This document shows, piece by piece, positions 9,624-19,282 of a DNA stretch of 64,000 bases (positions within the stretch are counted from its first letter, which is position 1; every line of letters starts with the position of its first letter). The stretch comes from Punica granatum (lineage: Eukaryota > Streptophyta > Magnoliopsida > Myrtales > Lythraceae), in the NCBI RefSeq assembly GCF_007655135.1, contig NW_022204314.1, positions 1-64,000 on the forward strand, read 5' to 3'. The notes under the pieces are model-generated. The model was not told the DNA's origin. It ran no database searches and was given only the letters and a program-made list of their open reading frames with translations. The translations under genes were made by a program, and so were the position numbers.

Positions 9624-12209
9624 ATGGTGAGGGCTCCATGCTGTTGGAGGAAGGGACTAAAGAAGGGTCCATGGACTGCAGAGGAAGACGAGATCTTAAG
9701 ATCCTTCATCAAAAAACACGGCCATGGCAACTGGAGGGCCCTGCCAAAGCATGCCGGTAATAATAGTTATAACTAACACTAATAAAGCGTTCATATGTAT
9801 GTTCAAACTAAAATATCTTTCACTAGACGTTGGCTATAAATAATTTTGTTAATATCATGCCAAGTAAATAGTTCCACTCAACTAGTCATTAACAATGAAG
9901 ATCGAGATATATTTATAACTTGAATGAATCAAACCCGCAAGTACAAACCTTTTAGAATTGCCATATTGTTGCTTGCTCAACAGGTTTTCTAAAATCTGTC
10001 TCTTCCAGTCTGTAAAAAAGCTGTCATTATACTTTCTAAATTGAAATTTTCTAGGTCTCCTAAGATGTGGGAAGAGCTGCCGGCTCCGATGGACAAACTA
10101 CTTGCGGCCCGATGTCAAGAGAGGAAACTTCACTAAAGAAGAAGAGGAAACCATTATCAAGCTGCATGCCTCACTCGGAAATAAGTAATTCATTGCTCAT
10201 ATCATTAATTTCTTTTCTGAATTATAAAGCTAATTATGCATTAACCCTAGCTCTCTCTCTTTGGTTACAAACGAAGTATATAAAGTTAAAAAGGAATAGA
10301 CAAAGAAGACAAAGGAATATCAGGAACTTTACTAGTAAGAATCAAAGCCAGGATCTCTTCGTTCTGGATTGAGATCGGTGTCACTGCACCAACCTTTTTT
10401 CTCTGTTCTCTATTTTCTCTCTCTGTTATTTTCGGTTACAAAGAAGTGTCCATTGGTTTAGTACAAGAAAATAAAAATCAAATAACTAATAAAAGAGTAT
10501 GGATACGATAACCGAACATGACATTTTTTTATTGAGAGGCGAGGGCATGCGCCATTATCCTACGCCGTCTTTCTCTCTCTATTTTCTCTTTGATTACAAA
10601 ATGACCATTGAAACATCATAAATACGAGGAAAGTTGTTCTTCTTGTGTGTCTTCAAAAAATCTACTCTGTCGCCTTCTCCGCAGCCACGTTGATTGCAAG
10701 AACCTTTCCAAATAAATTCACTAAGCCGACATGAATCACTGTATTTGAATTGGTCAGCAGTAGAATACACTTTTGAAAGTGTATAGGAGCCTTTTTTTTT
10801 TTCTTTTGTGAGCTGGGACAGGAGCCCCTTTTTTATTTTTTATTTTTTTATTTTTTTCGGGTTATAAGGGAGGCCGTGAGTCTAGTATAGTATAGGAGCC
10901 CAATTTTTGCGCTAAAAGCTTTTCCCATAACTTCGACTAATCATTATATACACTTGGTCAGTCGTTGAATTAACTTGGATGGTGGGATAAAATTATCACT
11001 TAGATGTAGTTTCATGATATAGATAGCTTACAACAGATGTTACTCGAAGTAACCACATTTTCCTTTTTCGATGATCAGCGAAACTTGTTTTTCTTATTCT
11101 CCTCGAGCACAAAAACTTAAACAAGACTCCTTAGGAACATCAAAGACATCTTCAAATATAACACTCTGGTCACTGTTTTGTTTTACTGATCTAACAGCAC
11201 GTATGAATTCGTCTTATCCGACAAGAATATAAACGAGCATCGAGTTCAACATTGCTAAATTTATATCTTATCAAATTAGAATAAATCTTCTAGGTGAACC
11301 ATCGTCCATCAGTAGGAACATGTTATATATGTGTATAAAGTTACAGAAATCATAAGATAGAGTTTAAAGCCAGCGGTCCTATATAATCCGTTGATAACCT
11401 GTGCCTGCATGCATGCACGCACATAAAGGTTAGAGCCACCACGAAAAGGATTTTTTTAGCTATGCATGGGTTGATCATGTTAGTCTGCTTATAGATCGTT
11501 CATGACGGTGTCTCATTTGCTTTAACTTAGGTGGTCACTCATCGCATCACATTTGCCGGGCCGCACGGATAATGAAGTAAAGAATATGTGGCACACCCGC
11601 CTGAAAAAAAGAGTCCTCAACTTGAAAGAACACCGACCTGATGGCAGCAATATATCCATTCCCTCAGAGGAGCAATCTCAAGAGCCATCAAACTGGGGAT
11701 CTCCTCCCCCACCGGGATTCGAAGTTGGGAGTACGAACACTGTTCAAGTTCATGACTACCCAATATTCTCCCCCCAGCATGCACTAGAATTCAACGTTGA
11801 GAGTACAAGTACTGTTCAAGTTCCTGATTATTCAATATTCTCCCCCCAGCATTCTTACTCTGGAATTTCACGCGTTCTTACTGGCGGAGCTAATGACTAC
11901 AAAGCAGAAACTGTTGGGACAAATATCGATCTTATTGACTCACTGGGACCCTTTCCCGAGCTCGATGGAAGTTTCTGGTCAGATTCAGTTTCAGCTGATT
12001 ATTCAATGGTGCAGTGGGAATTTGCTTTTTATGGTGGAGACATATTGCAACTCCCAGGTGAAGTTGATTCTTTCACCAAAGCTAACAATGATCAAATGGG
12101 AATATGGCGCGACGACGACCCTAATCATTTGGTTTTGAATGATGGACTCGACTTCTGGTACGACCTTTTCGTCCATTCTGAGGGATTTGGATCATCATCA
12201 AACTTTTAG
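9624..12209 (+). CDS. R2R3-MYB transcription factor, subgroup 2/3-like (MYB14/15-like)
   Basis: Three coding exons: 9624-9756 (133 nt), 10055-10184 (130 nt) and 11531-12209 (679 nt), with GT-AG introns of 298 and 1346 bp; 313 residues. Exon lengths 133 and 130 nt and intron phases 1 and 2 are the classic R2R3-MYB pattern. R2 (about residues 14-61) shows its three Trp in [15 protein letters not shown] and CRLRW. R3 (about 67-112) has the usual non-Trp first position in RGNFTKEEE, then NKWSLIA and KNMWHTRL. The bHLH-contact motif of R3 is not evident. The acidic C-terminus contains ELDGSFWSD and LDFWYDLF, like subgroup 2/3 factors, which regulate stress, stilbene or lignin genes in other plants (family knowledge). 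The N-terminus is odd: [11 protein letters not shown] instead of the usual MGRAPCCEKMG. A 24-residue tandem repeat lies in the C-terminal region. The ATG at 9624 was chosen because it starts the conserved domain; the frame is open upstream. A possible poly(A) signal AATAAA is at 12245. A nuclear DNA-binding role is inferred. Confidence 0.92.
10781..10900 (-). repeat. Short retroposed-looking insert in MYB intron 2
   Basis: The direct repeat GTATAGGAGCC (10781-10791 and 10890-10900) brackets about 98 bp that begin with a T-rich run. That is the layout of a minus-strand retroposed fragment with its A tail on the left. It matches no longer copy here. An alternative is simple slippage in a T-rich region. 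Confidence 0.35.
11724..11853 (+). repeat. 72-bp in-frame tandem repeat in MYB exon 3
   Basis: A unit starting GTTGGGAGTACGAACACTG at 11724 recurs at 11796 as GTTGAGAGTACAAGTACTG, exactly 72 bp (24 codons) later. It gives [19 protein letters not shown] followed by [19 protein letters not shown] in the protein. The second copy is truncated after IFSPQH. Confidence 0.85.
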
Positions 12210-12575
12210 GTCCGGCCTACTGGTTGTTCAAAGGCTCTATTTAAAATAAAAATGACGTGTGTATACTGTATGTATTCTACCAAACTTCTGATCTTAAAGA
12301 GAATAGATCCTCCAGAGGGATGGTCAAACTGAAAAAGATTTAATGATGTAATAGTTTTGACGAAGACTTGGAAGAAATTTTTTATCTAAGTTGACTGAGA
12401 CGAAGCAGGTGAGGATGTACGTAGTCAAGTATGGGAAACTTAGAGAGTAAAAAAACAATGGAATAATAATTTAACATAAAATCATTGTGTTTCTTTATAT
12501 GAAAATGACAGAAACTATTGATTGTTGATATTTTATGCTATAGGGGGAAGTTCCATTTTGTAATTCGTCATCACT

Positions 12576-12745
12576 GGGTATTCAAAAGTCCATTGGGACT
12601 CGATTAAATCCAAATCAAACTGGGTTGATCACTAAAGAAGAAAATTCTTTTAGCGTGAATTTTCTCCATTAACAAATGCTCAAACCCAAGAAATTGTTTA
12701 AGAGAAACAAGTGCCGAATCACTTGAATCAACCCACCTTATTTCT
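12576..12745 (-). mobile_element. tRNA-derived SINE (diverged)
   Basis: On the minus strand it follows the family order: GGGTTGATTCAAGTGATTCG, an old B-box region, GGAGAAAATTCACGC, and a 3' part with GATTTGGATTTAATCG. It lies 370 bp downstream of the MYB stop. No clear target duplication is visible. Confidence 0.6.
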
Positions 12746-13044
12746 AAAAGTTAAACTTTATAATTGCATAAACTATTAAAATCTAAACTTTAGAATTGCA
12801 AATAAACTATTAAAATCTCTCATATTTTTAATAAGGAAAATATTGAATATAAATAATAAAAAATACCAATACAATATCTCTTCCATATCTCAAAAAATAA
12901 AAATGAAAGATTATTATATCTTTCATGATCTCTTCTATATCTCTTCTATCATCTATTTAAAAAAAACGAAAAATTTTATAAGGTTAAGAAAATCGAGATT
13001 TTTTTAAAATAAGAGTCCTTGAGTCTCGATAAAGACACTAGATT

Positions 13045-13072
13045 CACGTGTAAAGCGCGTGTGGAGGGCTAG
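13045..13072 (+). mobile_element. Helitron-like 3' terminus
   Basis: A short hairpin (CACGTG-TAAAG-CGCGTG, 13045-13061) is followed by CTAG (13069-13072) and then T, which is the form of a Helitron 3' end. The body would lie upstream, in AT-rich sequence from about 12760. I could not fix a 5' TC terminus, and no Rep/helicase is present, so at most a non-autonomous element. Confidence 0.4.
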
Positions 13073-13482
13073 TATAGTATAAATCTGAAAACTGGTTCAA
13101 TATTAATACGTCCTTACAAGTTCTGTCATAGGCAATGATTTCAAAAGCACTCTCAGTACGTTTACATTAAACATATTGAAGTTCTTAGGGTCATTTAACA
13201 TCTTTGCCCGAGTCCTGAAATATAATTTTAGCATTAATCCCAAATTACATTAACCTCCGATATCTGAAACTGGATATGAGCCAGAGAAGATCATCAATTC
13301 TGCTGGAATGGAGCCATTGGGTATGCCTACCATTTGGAAATGGTGAGCTTGTAGTCTTGGATGACGACTTGTTACAGCAACCCCAACAATACGTATTGTT
13401 CAATTGTGTTGAGAAAATATCGTACGGAAGATATTGCTCTCACAATTTCGAAAGATTGAGTATTAAATGTAATTTTAGATCT

Positions 13483-13623
13483 TGTTGAGAGTTTAGAATC
13501 CCATGTAAAAAAGTTAAGAAGAATCCAATAAATTTATAAGAGATTGGGTACGACAATATACTAGATCGAGCATTTAGATTGGAGATGAGCTCAATCGCTT
13601 ATAAGATCAGCGAAAATTTTACG
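13483..13623 (+). repeat. TRIM 5' LTR
   Basis: 141-bp LTR beginning TG and ending next to the primer site TGGTATCACAGC. Confidence 0.78.
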
Positions 13624-13923
13624 TGGTATCACAGCAGGTTATATTTTAGCACGCACATGTGGTCTCACATTACGCCAAGTCTAGTTTGAAGGCAGCTAAA
13701 AGTACGCCTTATGTTTGTCAGGCTTGAGAATGGCTCGATCCAATTTCGAGGCAGCCGAAAGTGTGCTTCTAAGCAGGCCCGACTGTGGAACTCGTGGTTC
13801 ATTTAGTTATTCTCCCCTCTCCCAAGCATGAAAGAGGATGCCTAGTGCGTGGCCAGTTGTTGAGAGCTGGTGTTTAAGGGGACATGGCACGTGATTGATT
13901 ATACGTTGCCACGTAAGGGCATG

Positions 13924-14063
13924 TGTCAAGAGATTAGAATTCAACGTAGAAAAGTTAAGGAGAATCCAATCGGTTTATAAGAGATTGGGTACCACAACCT
14001 ACTAGCACGAGTTTTTGGGTTAGAGGTGGACCCAATTGTTTATAATCCAGTAAAAATTTTACA
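13924..14063 (+). repeat. TRIM 3' LTR
   Basis: 140-bp LTR, TG...CA, preceded by the short purine-rich tract GTAAGGGCA. Confidence 0.78.
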
Positions 14064-14311
14064 CATCCCAACAAATACGCTTCCTAAAACTCGAAATTGT
14101 GCTTCTTATTTGCGGTAAGTTACTAGAGGACTATCATTTTGTTGTCAATTTTATGACTGAACTTTGGTACAGTTTCATGTAGGGAGAATCCAATGTTGAG
14201 CTAGTAAGTTTTCAAAATAGTCAATTGAGTTCAATAAATTTTAGGTGGAGTTTTGATAAATCAATTGCTTAAAAATGATGCACTTAATTTATTAATAAAA
14301 GAAATCTATAA

Positions 14312-14498
14312 GGGGGCGTTTGATTTCAGAGTTAAAGTAACTTTAATTTTGATTTTGATTTTGATTTTGATTGTGAAAAAAGACAAATGAGATGGTATTA
14401 TAAATTTGACTTGGGAAACGTGTGTTTTTGTTATTTAGTTGGTAGAGTTAAAATCAAAATCACGATTCTAAAATCAAACCCAAATTTCAAACGGGGCC
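14312..14498. mobile_element. Tourist-like (PIF/Harbinger) MITE with TAA TSD
   Basis: The 187-bp element has ends GGGGGCGTTTGATTTC and, inverted, GGCCCCGTTTGAAATTTG, flanked by TAA on both sides (14309-14311, 14499-14501). The interior has the GTTAAAGTAACTTTAATTTTG block also seen in copies at 21472-21715 and about 47105-47297. No coding capacity. Confidence 0.7.
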
Positions 14499-14501
14499 TA
14501 A

Positions 14502-14689
14502 GAATCAAAGTGAATTGATTCAAGTGATCTGGTGCTTGTTTCTCTTGTGCAAGGTCTTGAGCTCGAGTCTTGCTAATGGAGAAAATCCATATTGGGATAA
14601 TTTTACTCCCTTAATGGGCAGACCCGACTCGATTGGATTAGTCAGGGCCCAATTGGATTTCCGAATATCATGGTTCAACCGAAAAAAAA
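14502..14689 (+). mobile_element. tRNA-derived SINE
   Basis: Family blocks are visible: TTGATTCAAGTGATCTGG, GAGCTCGAGTC (B-box type), GGAGAAAATCCATATTGGG, CCCTTAATGGGCAGACCCG, AGGGCCCAATTGGATTTCCG and an A tail. The target duplication is GAAATCTATA at 14690-14699 and, to the left, 14301-14310, with the Tourist-like MITE lying between the left duplication and the SINE. The MITE therefore jumped in after the SINE. Confidence 0.78.
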
Positions 14690-14699
14690 GAAATCTATA

Positions 14700-15440
14700 T
14701 GAAGGTGGGAGGAACGATAAGAATGAGGAAATAGTTGGCGAGGGGTTAAGGAGATCCATAAGTGAAAAATGACTTATTTTATTAATTCAAATTTTTTTAC
14801 TTATTCATTAATTGATTTTTTACTTAATGAGTAAATAGTTTAAATCCTCAATTCTCATCTTTCTCCCATTCATTTTTCATTATAATTAATTTATAATGAA
14901 CTTTTAAGCATTTATTTGATTAAATTACAATAAACACATTCAGTTTTGCTAAATTAGTCATAAAATATCTAGTTCGTTATATATTTTTGGTTTAAACCGT
15001 TAGTGAGTATTATGGACGATGACGTGGACAATTATGACATCAAACTTTTTCAAACTATAATTCTAATGCTTGCTTAGATATATTAAAACTACCAGAATCC
15101 AATAAGTTTGCTCAAATAGTCAATCTAGTCCTATGAATTTCAATTTGGTTCACCCAGTCCTATAACGTCTAGTAAGATATATACTTTTAGTCCAAATTGT
15201 TACCCGACCCCATCGATGAAACATGGACTCTAAGAAGGCTCGTGTTTGCAAACCTTCTTTTGAGGTCTTAGAAGTCTTGGGTTGACTCACGAGCCCTGGG
15301 TTGGATTTGCCTGGGGCTCGTGAGATCCAACGCAGGTTCACGAGCATGAGTTTTCTTATAGGTCGTACATCACTAGCAATGTGAAATCTGAACACGTCAA
15401 GGCTATGTATGGCCTTTTCAACACAAGAACTATAACACTT
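14700..15440. other. Intergenic, AT-rich, no gene seen
   Basis: Low-complexity AT-rich DNA. A 110-codon open frame on the minus strand at 15150-15482 runs into a SINE and has no protein-like character. Confidence 0.5.
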
Positions 15441-15444
15441 CAAA

Positions 15445-15635
15445 TTTTTTTCGATATGAACCATGATATCCGAAAACCTCATTGAGCCACGGCTAATCTA
15501 ATCGAGCCAGGTCAACCCATTAAGGGGTAAATGTTTGTCAGTATAGATTTTTTACATCTACAAGGATTCGAATCTGAGACCTTACTTAAACAAAACAAGT
15601 ACTGAACTGTTTGAATCAACTCATGTTGGTCAACA
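15445..15635 (-). mobile_element. tRNA-derived SINE
   Basis: A minus-strand copy with a very clear B-box (GATTCGAATCC, from plus-strand 15564-15580), the TTTAAGTAAGGTCTCAG block and CCCCTTAATGGGTTGACC. The tail is A-rich toward 15445. Confidence 0.72.
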
Positions 15636-15754
15636 CCCTGAATTTTTATTATAGAATAGATGTAATTGGAGCAATTAGCGTGTGTTTATTAGGAATGAGT
15701 CTTATTTAATGGAAATTTAGCCTTTTTCATTATATACTGATTTTTCAAGTCTGT

Positions 15755-15925
15755 TCTGTATTCGGAAGTCTAACAAATTCTGACTAATCTAGTTCGAGAA
15801 GGGTCAGTACAGCAAGAGGTAAAACTCTCTTGATTAAGGTTTTTTCCCTTCATAAAACTTGAATTGATGACTTTATTAAAAGGAACAAGCATGAAACCGT
15901 TTGAATCAATCCTTATTGATTATTT
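15755..15925 (-). mobile_element. tRNA-derived SINE (diverged)
   Basis: A second minus-strand family member, 120 bp from the previous one: GGATTGATTCAAACGGTTTC, a degraded middle and CTCGAACTAGATTAGTCAG. No clear target duplication. Confidence 0.6.
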
Positions 15926-17388
15926 TCTATACATTTTAATGGCCATAAATATCTCAATTGTTATTTGATTTCCTTTAATAAATATCTCTCTTAACCACAA
16001 CCTTATTGTGCTCCTTTTAAAAAGGACTAGGCAACATGCAAGCGCTTCTCCCTAGGTCCAAAAATTACTTTAAATGATTTATTAGATATATGTAATTTCT
16101 AGTTGAATGGGGTCTACATAAAGATATAAGGAGAAATTCAAAATTTTCTACTCGTAGAACTAGATCCCAAAAATTACTAGTCGAATAGGAGTAGACAAAG
16201 TGTACCTAGACTTTTTCAAATCATCAACCGAGCGCTCCAAGCGTGATTCCTCTACAAGTATCCACACTGACTTCGTGGATGAGTCTTTGAGGTCGGCGGT
16301 ACTAACGGCCAACTCTCGAAGGAAATAGGTCTTTGAGATTGACGGTGCTAGAGGCCAACTCTCAAAGGAAACGCCAATGCGACTCCGATACTTATAAGAC
16401 TAATGGACTTTTTTGAATCGAACAGTTGGATCTGAATTTTTTGTACACAAATACACATATATACACAAACATACACGCACACATATGTATGTCATACACA
16501 TATATATCCATCCATACATTCTCCAGCCTTGTCCATGTGCTATATAGAAGCCACTGGAAAGGCTTAAGAATATGTGCCTTGGAGGCCATTTGCATCCCAT
16601 GCAAAATGCCAAGTGTAGCCTTGCAAGAATGTGCCACGTGGCTCTTGATTCGAACTCCGTGCGTCTTTGTGTCGTGCATAACATGTATCGAATCAAGTCC
16701 ATTAAATCTAATAAATCGGGTCTAATTAATCAATAAATTTAATCTCATTACATATTCAATTAATCGACTCGCTCCTTAACCCGTATAGTCTTTGTTACAC
16801 CACTTATTCTTTCAAGATTATCCTGTCGATTTAGTTATCGTGTGTGACCCTGTATGTTCCCCATTACGTTGATAGTAATATCGAAATCTCTATTTCAATA
16901 GTACAAACAGTGAGCGATATCTAGCAATGCATTACTGCTATTCAAGTAATCGGAAAGTTAATTGTTCGACGAACCTTGTGACCTATGTTACCATCCAATA
17001 TAATCAATTTGTCCTCTATATCTCTATTGGGCCTAAGGCATGGTCGATGTTATCCTTGTATGGTTCAATATCCATTTCTTGGTTTACCGGGTAAGTCTAT
17101 CAGAACAAATGAGCTCGATATCCCTATATCGACTCATTTGGGTATGCATATACTTTTAGACTTTACCTATCAAGTGGCCGTGAGATATCGCTCTCGTTAC
17201 GTAGGAGGGACAAATTCTATCTTGGTCACTCACATTCCTCTCCATGCTCTGTGGCAATACCCAATAACTATCTTTATAACCAGCCTGTTACGGTGGTGTT
17301 TGACAGCATCAAAGTATATGACATTACATGTAGGAAATCATGGTGACTTTAAGTCAAAGGACCACTGCACCATAATCACTGTGAGTCC

Positions 17389-18865
17389 CAAGATTGTCAG
17401 AATCGCGATTCTATCTATAATCGGTCGAGCGTCGTGAAATCGTGAATTGTAGAATCGAATAGTGAATCGTAAGATTGTACCTGTAATTAAAAAAAACAAC
17501 ATATATATATATTATACTTTCCTGAGTAGAAAAAATCAATCATTGTTTATTCTAATAAAGACCACATACCAACAAAACCACAATAAGTCATAAAAGTACA
17601 AGATATCGTTATAAATTATCGAAATTCAAGGTCCAAATCATAACTCAAATTCTTGAAATAAAAAGTTAACAACATAAGTCATAACATAGAATGAACAAAC
17701 AAATCAAATCTCATCCCAATCTTCATCATCATCAACACATCATCATACAAAGTATCAAAATCATCTTCTTCCGGAAGCTTCAAGTCATCAATCGTGGCAT
17801 GTTCTTGTGTGTGCATATTCTCTGCATCTTCATCGCCAATTTGAATCTCTCCACCTTCTTCATCACCATCATCACCACATGTACAAATCACATTTCTTAT
17901 TTATTAACAAATACCAGGAAGTGTTTCGTAGCAATGCCCTAGTGCACCCTTTAGGCACACTCAAACTATAAGTTTTAACTATTTTTAGCTCACATATTAT
18001 CAGAAAAAGGGACAGTATTTGAAAAGTGGGCAGTAATTTAAGATATTTACTTCTTGCATTCTCAAGTGGATATGATTCCTTTATTATAGATCCGATGTAA
18101 CAAAAAACTGAGGCATTGCATCTCATATGTTGCAATTGACAAAAGCTACAATGGGATACAAAGTATATGGGAAGCATTTAATTCATCCTATTGGTTTTGG
18201 CTCAATTACTCAAAAATAAAGAGACAGAATTTGGAGTGGGCCTTGCAAAGCAAACTTCTAGTTTTTTTACAAGTGGCAAGCGCTTGTTATAGGACCGACG
18301 ATCGGCTGGATTCCTAAATCGACCAAAGAGAGTACAAAGAAAGCATGAGAGACAGAGATAGAGTACATAATTAAGCATGAAGAAGGTACCCAGTTCGCTG
18401 GTCGAAGCTCGGAGAAGGAAGGTACCCGATACCCTCCTTGCCACTTGGTCAAAGCTCGGCCTAGTCGAAGCTCGGAGAAGCTACTTGGTCCAAGAAGGAA
18501 CCTGATCAAAGAAGCCAAAGGTACCTGGTTGGAGGATTTAGGGCAAAGTCATCGAAGGTACTTGGACTAGAAGAATGGGGAAAAGTCGACCAGAAGAAAA
18601 GAAAGAAGAAAGGGTGAAAAGGCGACTGGAAGAAAGAAAGAAGTGGGGGGGGGGGGGGGGGGGGGGGAGGGGGGCTGGGCTTCAACCCGATTGGGCTGGA
18701 CTTGGAATCGCAGAATCAGCCTGATTCTGTGATTCTGCGATTCTTGGCCCGATTCGTCACCGATTCTAGCTCCTTGATTCGACACATGAAATTTGAATTG
18801 GTGCCCCCCTTCGAATGGTAGAATCGTACGATTCTACCATTCGAATCGTGATTCAAACAACCATG
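17389..18865. mobile_element. hAT-like element, long copy, inside a copia LTR
   Basis: The ends are CAAGATTGTCAGAATCGCG and, inverted, CATGGTTGTTTGAATCACG, matching the 281-bp copy at 41089-41369. Subterminal regions are dense in GATTCTACGATTC-type palindromes. Flanking octamers GTGAGTCC (17381-17388) and ATGATACC (18866-18873) agree at five of eight positions, consistent with an old 8-bp duplication. The interior is about 1.2 kb longer than the short copy. It contains an acidic minus-strand frame (17679-17891) but no recognisable transposase. A 23-base G run lies inside. Confidence 0.65.
18645..18667 (+). repeat. 23-base poly-G tract
   Basis: An uninterrupted run of 23 G, followed by A and six more G, inside the hAT-like element. 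Such runs are rare in plant DNA and can form G-quadruplexes. Confidence 0.9.
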
Positions 18866-19282
18866 ATGATACCTACTAATGACAGCCACGTAACGATCCA
18901 TGTAGCAGTCTCATGGCGGGTTAGTTCAGTACACATTATTTATAATGTATACCTGCGGTGTGACTCGATGTCTCCACATCCATGACCCGTGAGACTTGGT
19001 CATCCATCGGCACCCATACTAGTCTAACCGCATTATCGTCATCCTAATTAACAATAATACTTTGACTAGAGACATTTGGGAATAGTGTTCAATAATTATA
19101 AGATCTCACAATCAAGTCAAATTTAATGCCTATTGAACCAACCATTCTAAGACTATTGTGAAAAATAATGTATATACAGCGCAATCTACACAATAACAAA
19201 ATGTCTCATGTTATTAATAAATACAAGTCATATTACAAAACTAATGACAGATTGCCTCTAGGCCATGCACCAATTCCCAACA

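Larger units (their letters stand above)
13483..14063 (+). mobile_element. TRIM retrotransposon, complete, 581 bp
   Basis: Two direct repeats of 141 bp (13483-13623, starts TGTTGAGAGTTTAGAATCC) and 140 bp (13924-14063, starts TGTCAAGAGATTAGAATTC) flank a 300-bp non-coding interior. Both share AATCCAAT, TTATAAGAGATTGGGTAC and an AAAATTTTAC end. Immediately after the first LTR is TGGTATCACAGC (13624-13635), a Met-tRNA type primer binding site. This is the terminal-repeat-retrotransposon-in-miniature layout. The flanking pentamers (GATCT, CATCC) match at only three positions, so the target duplication has decayed or the ends are off by a base or two. Confidence 0.8.
16097..19282 (-). repeat. 3' LTR of copia element 1 (interrupted)
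   Basis: The outer part (16097-16560) matches 24037-24475, including the CACATATATACACAAACAT block and TATATATCCATCCATACATTC. The inner end is TGTTGGGAATTGG (minus strand, from 19282), preceded by the polypurine tract AAGTGGAAAAT. The span includes a hAT-like insertion at 17389-18865, so the LTR proper is about 1.7 kb. Several open frames inside, such as 16985-17437, have no protein character. Confidence 0.75.

Noticed and set aside
15564..15580. tRNA gene suggested by the B-box GATTCGAATCC
   Set aside because: No cloverleaf could be drawn; the box belongs to a SINE head.
16985..17437. 150-codon open frame
   Set aside because: Lies inside a copia LTR and ends in a hAT-like element; no domain and no intron context.
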